NCBI RefSeq assembly: GCF_040543805.1
Contig: NZ_JBEUMS010000009.1
Location: 1 to 64,000 of the forward strand
Length of the DNA: 64,000 bases
Reading direction: 5' to 3'
Origin: Arcicella rosea
Lineage (GTDB): Bacteria > Bacteroidota > Bacteroidia > Cytophagales > Spirosomataceae
Shown: one piece after another, positions 61,351-64,000 of the stretch
Position numbering within the stretch: the stretch's first letter is position 1
Layout of the letters: each line of letters begins with the position of its first letter
Translations under genes and position numbers: made by a program
The notes under the pieces: model-generated
What the model was told of the DNA's origin: nothing
The model's input: the letters and a program-made list of their open reading frames with translations, nothing else
Database searches by the model: none

Positions 61351-63366
61351 ATGTCAATTTTTACTTGTCTAGTACTGAGTCTCTCAATCGCTACGGATTC
61401 AACGATAAAAAAACAAAACTTCTTATTGGATGAAGTAACGATAATTGCTCAAAGAAGTGAGCAGAAGGTATTTAATACGATGGGTTCTGTAGCGGTACTA
61501 AATGCTAAAAACCTAAAGAATTATCAATACAGAAGTACTCCAGAAACTCTATTTGGTGCCAACGGCGTGTTTGTACAAAAAACAAATCATGGTGGAGGTT
61601 CTCCTTTTCTAAGAGGTTTGACTGGAAACCAAACGCTGATTTTAATTGATGGCATTCGTCTAAATAACAGCACTTTTCGTTATGGACCAAACCAATACTT
61701 AAATACGATAGACCCATTTCTAATTCAAAATGTCGAAATATACAAAGGCGGAGGTTCTGTACAATATGGTTCTGATGCCTTGGGCGGAACTTTGCAAATC
61801 AATACTGCCAGTCCTGTTTTTGCGATTGATAAACCAATGCTTAATGGAAATGCAGTATTGCGTTATGGTACATCATCCCTTGAAAAAACGGCTAGAACAG
61901 AACTCTCTTTCGCTACTCAGAAAATGGCAGTGAAAGCGGGTTTGAGTATCAGAAAGTTTGGTGACTTAATCGGTGGCGATACTACTGGAGTACAATCTCC
62001 TTCGGGTTATGATGAATTAGCGTTTGATGTAAAAGCTAAATTCCAGCTTTCAAAAAATATTTATTTAACAGCCACTCATCAAAATTTAAAGCAAAGTAAT
62101 GTACCTGTTTATCATAAAGTAAAGCTTGAAAACTTTAAGATTAATGAAATGTCTCCACAGAAAAGAGCGCTTTCATATCTACAATTTGATATTAAAAGCG
62201 AAAACCGTTTACTGAAAAATTTGGCTTTCAATATTTCTTATCAAAGTACTGAGGAAGGGCGAAATTCTCAGAAAAATGGTTCGAATGTATATCGAATAGA
62301 AAACGATCAAGTAAAAACCTTTGGTTCTTTTATCAATGTACGTTCTGAAATTTTAGCTAATTGGGATGCTAGTTCTGGAATAGAGTTTTATGCTGATAAA
62401 GTAAACAGTACGAAACAAGATACAGATTTACAAAGCAATAAAACTACTTATAGCAGAGGTTTATATCCTGATGCTTCAAGCTTCAATAGTTATGGGCTTT
62501 ATTCTCTTCACCACATTAATTTGAATAAATGGGATGTAAATTTTGGCGCTCGCTTCAATGCTTATTCTATCCATGTAAATGACCAAACTTTAGGAGAAGT
62601 AAATGTTTCGCCACAGGCTTTGGTGGGAAATTTAGCATTAGGTTATCATCTGGAAAATCATTCTATGACTTACTTATCGTTTAATACGGGTTTCAGAGCA
62701 CCTAATATTGATGATATGGGAACTTTAGGGATTGTAGATTTTCGTTATGAATTACCAACAGCCAATTTAAAACCTGAAAATTCTTATAATGTTGAATGGG
62801 GCTATAAATTCAGAACGACTAACTTTTCTTCAAGTGTTGCTTTGTATCATAATCAGTTAAGAAATTTGATTGCTAGAGTAAAAGTAGAAGGACAAAAGAT
62901 AAATGATTATCAGGTTTACCGAAAAGAGAATGTTGAAAAAGCCTATATACAAGGTTTTGAATGGGCAACGGAATGGATGGTTTTACCTGAAATTAAAATT
63001 TATACAGACTTAGCTTATACTTATGGACAAAATGAAACCAAGAACGAACCTGTAAGAAGAATTCCTCCGTTGTCGGGTAGAGTAGGAGTACATTATCAAG
63101 CCAATACTTCTTTTTTTGTAAAAGTAGAAGACATCTTTGCTGGAAAACAAGACCGATTGGCACAAGGCGATAAAGATGACAATAGAATTCCAAAAGGGGG
63201 AACAAATGGCTGGAATGTACTAAATATTTATACGGGTTACGAATATAAAAATGTTACTTTGATAGGTTCATTTCAAAATATTTTTAATGTTGATTACCGC
63301 ACACATGGTTCAGGAATTAATGGCGTTGGTAGAAGTTTGATTGCGACTTTAATGTATCGTTTTTAA
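61351..63366 (+). CDS. TonB-dependent outer-membrane receptor
   Basis: A 671-residue receptor. A short hydrophobic start (MSIFTCLVLSLSIA) serves as signal peptide. The plug domain (about 30-150) begins LLDEVTIIAQRSEQKVFNTMG and includes FLRGLTGNQTLILIDGIRLNN and YGSDALGGTLQIN (motif ends approximate). The remaining residues form the 22-stranded barrel, ending SLIATLMYRF with the terminal Phe. It lacks the N-terminal carboxypeptidase-like domain of SusC-type receptors. Features resemble heme, vitamin B12 or siderophore receptors, so the ligand is not defined. No SusD partner is nearby. Confidence 0.9.
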   Translation: MSIFTCLVLSLSIATDSTIKKQNFLLDEVTIIAQRSEQKVFNTMGSVAVLNAKNLKNYQYRSTPETLFGANGVFVQKTNHGGGSPFLRGLTGNQTLILIDGIRLNNSTFRYGPNQYLNTIDPFLIQNVEIYKGGGSVQYGSDALGGTLQINTASPVFAIDKPMLNGNAVLRYGTSSLEKTARTELSFATQKMAVKAGLSIRKFGDLIGGDTTGVQSPSGYDELAFDVKAKFQLSKNIYLTATHQNLKQSNVPVYHKVKLENFKINEMSPQKRALSYLQFDIKSENRLLKNLAFNISYQSTEEGRNSQKNGSNVYRIENDQVKTFGSFINVRSEILANWDASSGIEFYADKVNSTKQDTDLQSNKTTYSRGLYPDASSFNSYGLYSLHHINLNKWDVNFGARFNAYSIHVNDQTLGEVNVSPQALVGNLALGYHLENHSMTYLSFNTGFRAPNIDDMGTLGIVDFRYELPTANLKPENSYNVEWGYKFRTTNFSSSVALYHNQLRNLIARVKVEGQKINDYQVYRKENVEKAYIQGFEWATEWMVLPEIKIYTDLAYTYGQNETKNEPVRRIPPLSGRVGVHYQANTSFFVKVEDIFAGKQDRLAQGDKDDNRIPKGGTNGWNVLNIYTGYEYKNVTLIGSFQNIFNVDYRTHGSGINGVGRSLIATLMYRF

Positions 63367-63474
63367 GAAGAGTTAAACAAAAATTATGAGATATGAAGTA
63401 TGAGTTATGAATTTAAAATATTGATATATCTTACTTATTTTACAAACATGAGTCATCCCGAATTTTAAAATCAC

Positions 63475-63512
63475 AAAAAAGCGGTCTAAAAACTAATTTA
63501 GACCGCTTTTTT
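63475..63512. terminator. Bidirectional terminator after the TonB-dependent receptor
   Basis: AAAAAAGCGGTCTAAA and its exact complement around AACTAA, ending in T runs. Confidence 0.85.
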
Positions 63513-63528
63513 ATGATTGATGAGCAAC

Positions 63529-63606
63529 GAATTCCTACTGTTTGAGCGAAGCGAGTTTAGGAATTCTTGATTTTTTTGTTACTTTTTGCATCAAGGCAAA
63601 AAGTAA
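63529..63606. repeat. Twin palindromes downstream of the receptor
   Basis: GAATTCCTA and TAGGAATTC flank GAGCGAAGCGAG (63529-63566). Then TTACTTTTTG and CAAAAAGTAA flank CATCAAGG (63579-63606). Both look like members of dispersed intergenic families. Confidence 0.6.
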
Positions 63607-63696
63607 GGACGAGAATAAATCCAAAAGATATTAAAACCTTTTAAACTTGCTTTTTTCAAGAGAAAATTCAGAAGTATCCAAGTTTAACAAAGTCAA

Positions 63697-64000
63697 TTAA
63701 TCATCATCATCTTCGTCTTCCTTTTCTGCTTTAGCAGGGATTTTCACAAAAGCACTTCTTTTTGGAGGAGGCATTTTGCTATTTTCTCCTCTCATTACTT
63801 TCCAAATGTCTTCGTTAAAAGCTAAATCTGGAGCAGCATCTTCGTGACTAAAATCAAAATTAGTTTTGCGTTTTCCTGTGTTGATAGCAAGATTTCTTTG
63901 GTTAATATCAACATTCGCTGGCAAAGCTTTAAAAGGTGTTAAGTCAATATTTTTGGTAAAACATCTAAACAATGGCGTTGCTCCTGCATCGTATTGACTC
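63697..64000 (-). CDS. C-terminal part of a phosphoesterase-family protein (runs off the window)
   Basis: The frame is open to the window edge and starts mid-protein (SQYDAGATPLFRCFTK), so about 100 residues are visible. Segments LTPFKALPANVDINQRNLA, APDLAFNEDIWKVMRGENSK and MPPPKRSAFVK match the C-terminus of bacterial YncE-propeller/alkaline phosphatase-type (phosphoesterase) proteins of Bacteroidota, and the protein ends in an acidic tail EDEDDDD. Catalytic residues lie outside the window. An internal TTG start at 63972 should not be taken as real. Confidence 0.65.
   Translation of the reverse strand, partial: SQYDAGATPLFRCFTKNIDLTPFKALPANVDINQRNLAINTGKRKTNFDFSHEDAAPDLAFNEDIWKVMRGENSKMPPPKRSAFVKIPAKAEKEDEDDDD

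Noticed and set aside
63697..63972. Complete 91-residue gene starting at the TTG at 63972
   Set aside because: The frame continues upstream to the window edge and matches the C-terminus of a larger protein.

Overview
The window looks like the chromosome of an AT-rich member of the Bacteroidota, probably in the Cytophagales. Supporting signs are a type IX secretion (T9SS) pair made of a PorP/SprF-like protein and a very large protein with a type B sorting domain, DUF349 and DUF5117/DUF4953-type proteins, a Bacteroidota-type arginine decarboxylase, and TAnnTTTG promoter boxes. No rRNA, tRNA, integrase or transposase gene was seen. Genus-level placement is inference.

Layout. 0.1-10.7 kb: outer-membrane barrel protein, SWIM/SNF2 helicase, ComEC, large secreted metalloprotease, DUF72 protein. 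10.8-14.5 kb: histidine genes hisH-hisA-hisF-hisIE. They are preceded by a His-codon leader peptide and an attenuator, and interrupted by a four-helix-bundle (S23) gene set among low-complexity repeats. 14.5-28.8 kb: holin-like protein, TonB-domain protein, aminotransferase, nagA, amidase operon, HAD phosphatase, RNase R, and the coupled pair transglutaminase plus ATP-grasp/alpha-E protein. 29.0-33.0 kb: a compact three-gene operon (AAA ATPase, TOPRIM-like protein, DUF262 protein) that looks like an anti-phage system I cannot match to a named one. 33.6-38.5 kb: a secreted WD40-caspase protein and a secreted papain-DUF4384 protein that share an unusual TRNLTV motif. 38.7-45.5 kb: MerC with an operator-like palindrome, GH43-like glycosidase, HAD mutase, a 42-residue lipoprotein, arginine decarboxylase, Mpl ligase, orphan trpA.

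45.6-48.4 kb is a modular accessory stretch. Two hypothetical genes are bracketed by copies of an ~80 bp REPIN-like palindromic element. A 42 bp tandem array lies between two of those copies, and one gene has attC-like ends. 48.5-54.2 kb holds the divergent T9SS pair. 54.3-64.0 kb holds EttA, a DUF349 protein, a GH3/serine-hydrolase fusion, a TonB-dependent receptor and the C-terminal end of a phosphoesterase-type protein that runs off the window.

The items most worth following up are the AAA/TOPRIM/DUF262 operon and its promoter palindrome, the his attenuator, the motif shared by the two secreted cysteine-protease proteins, and the REPIN-like element family.
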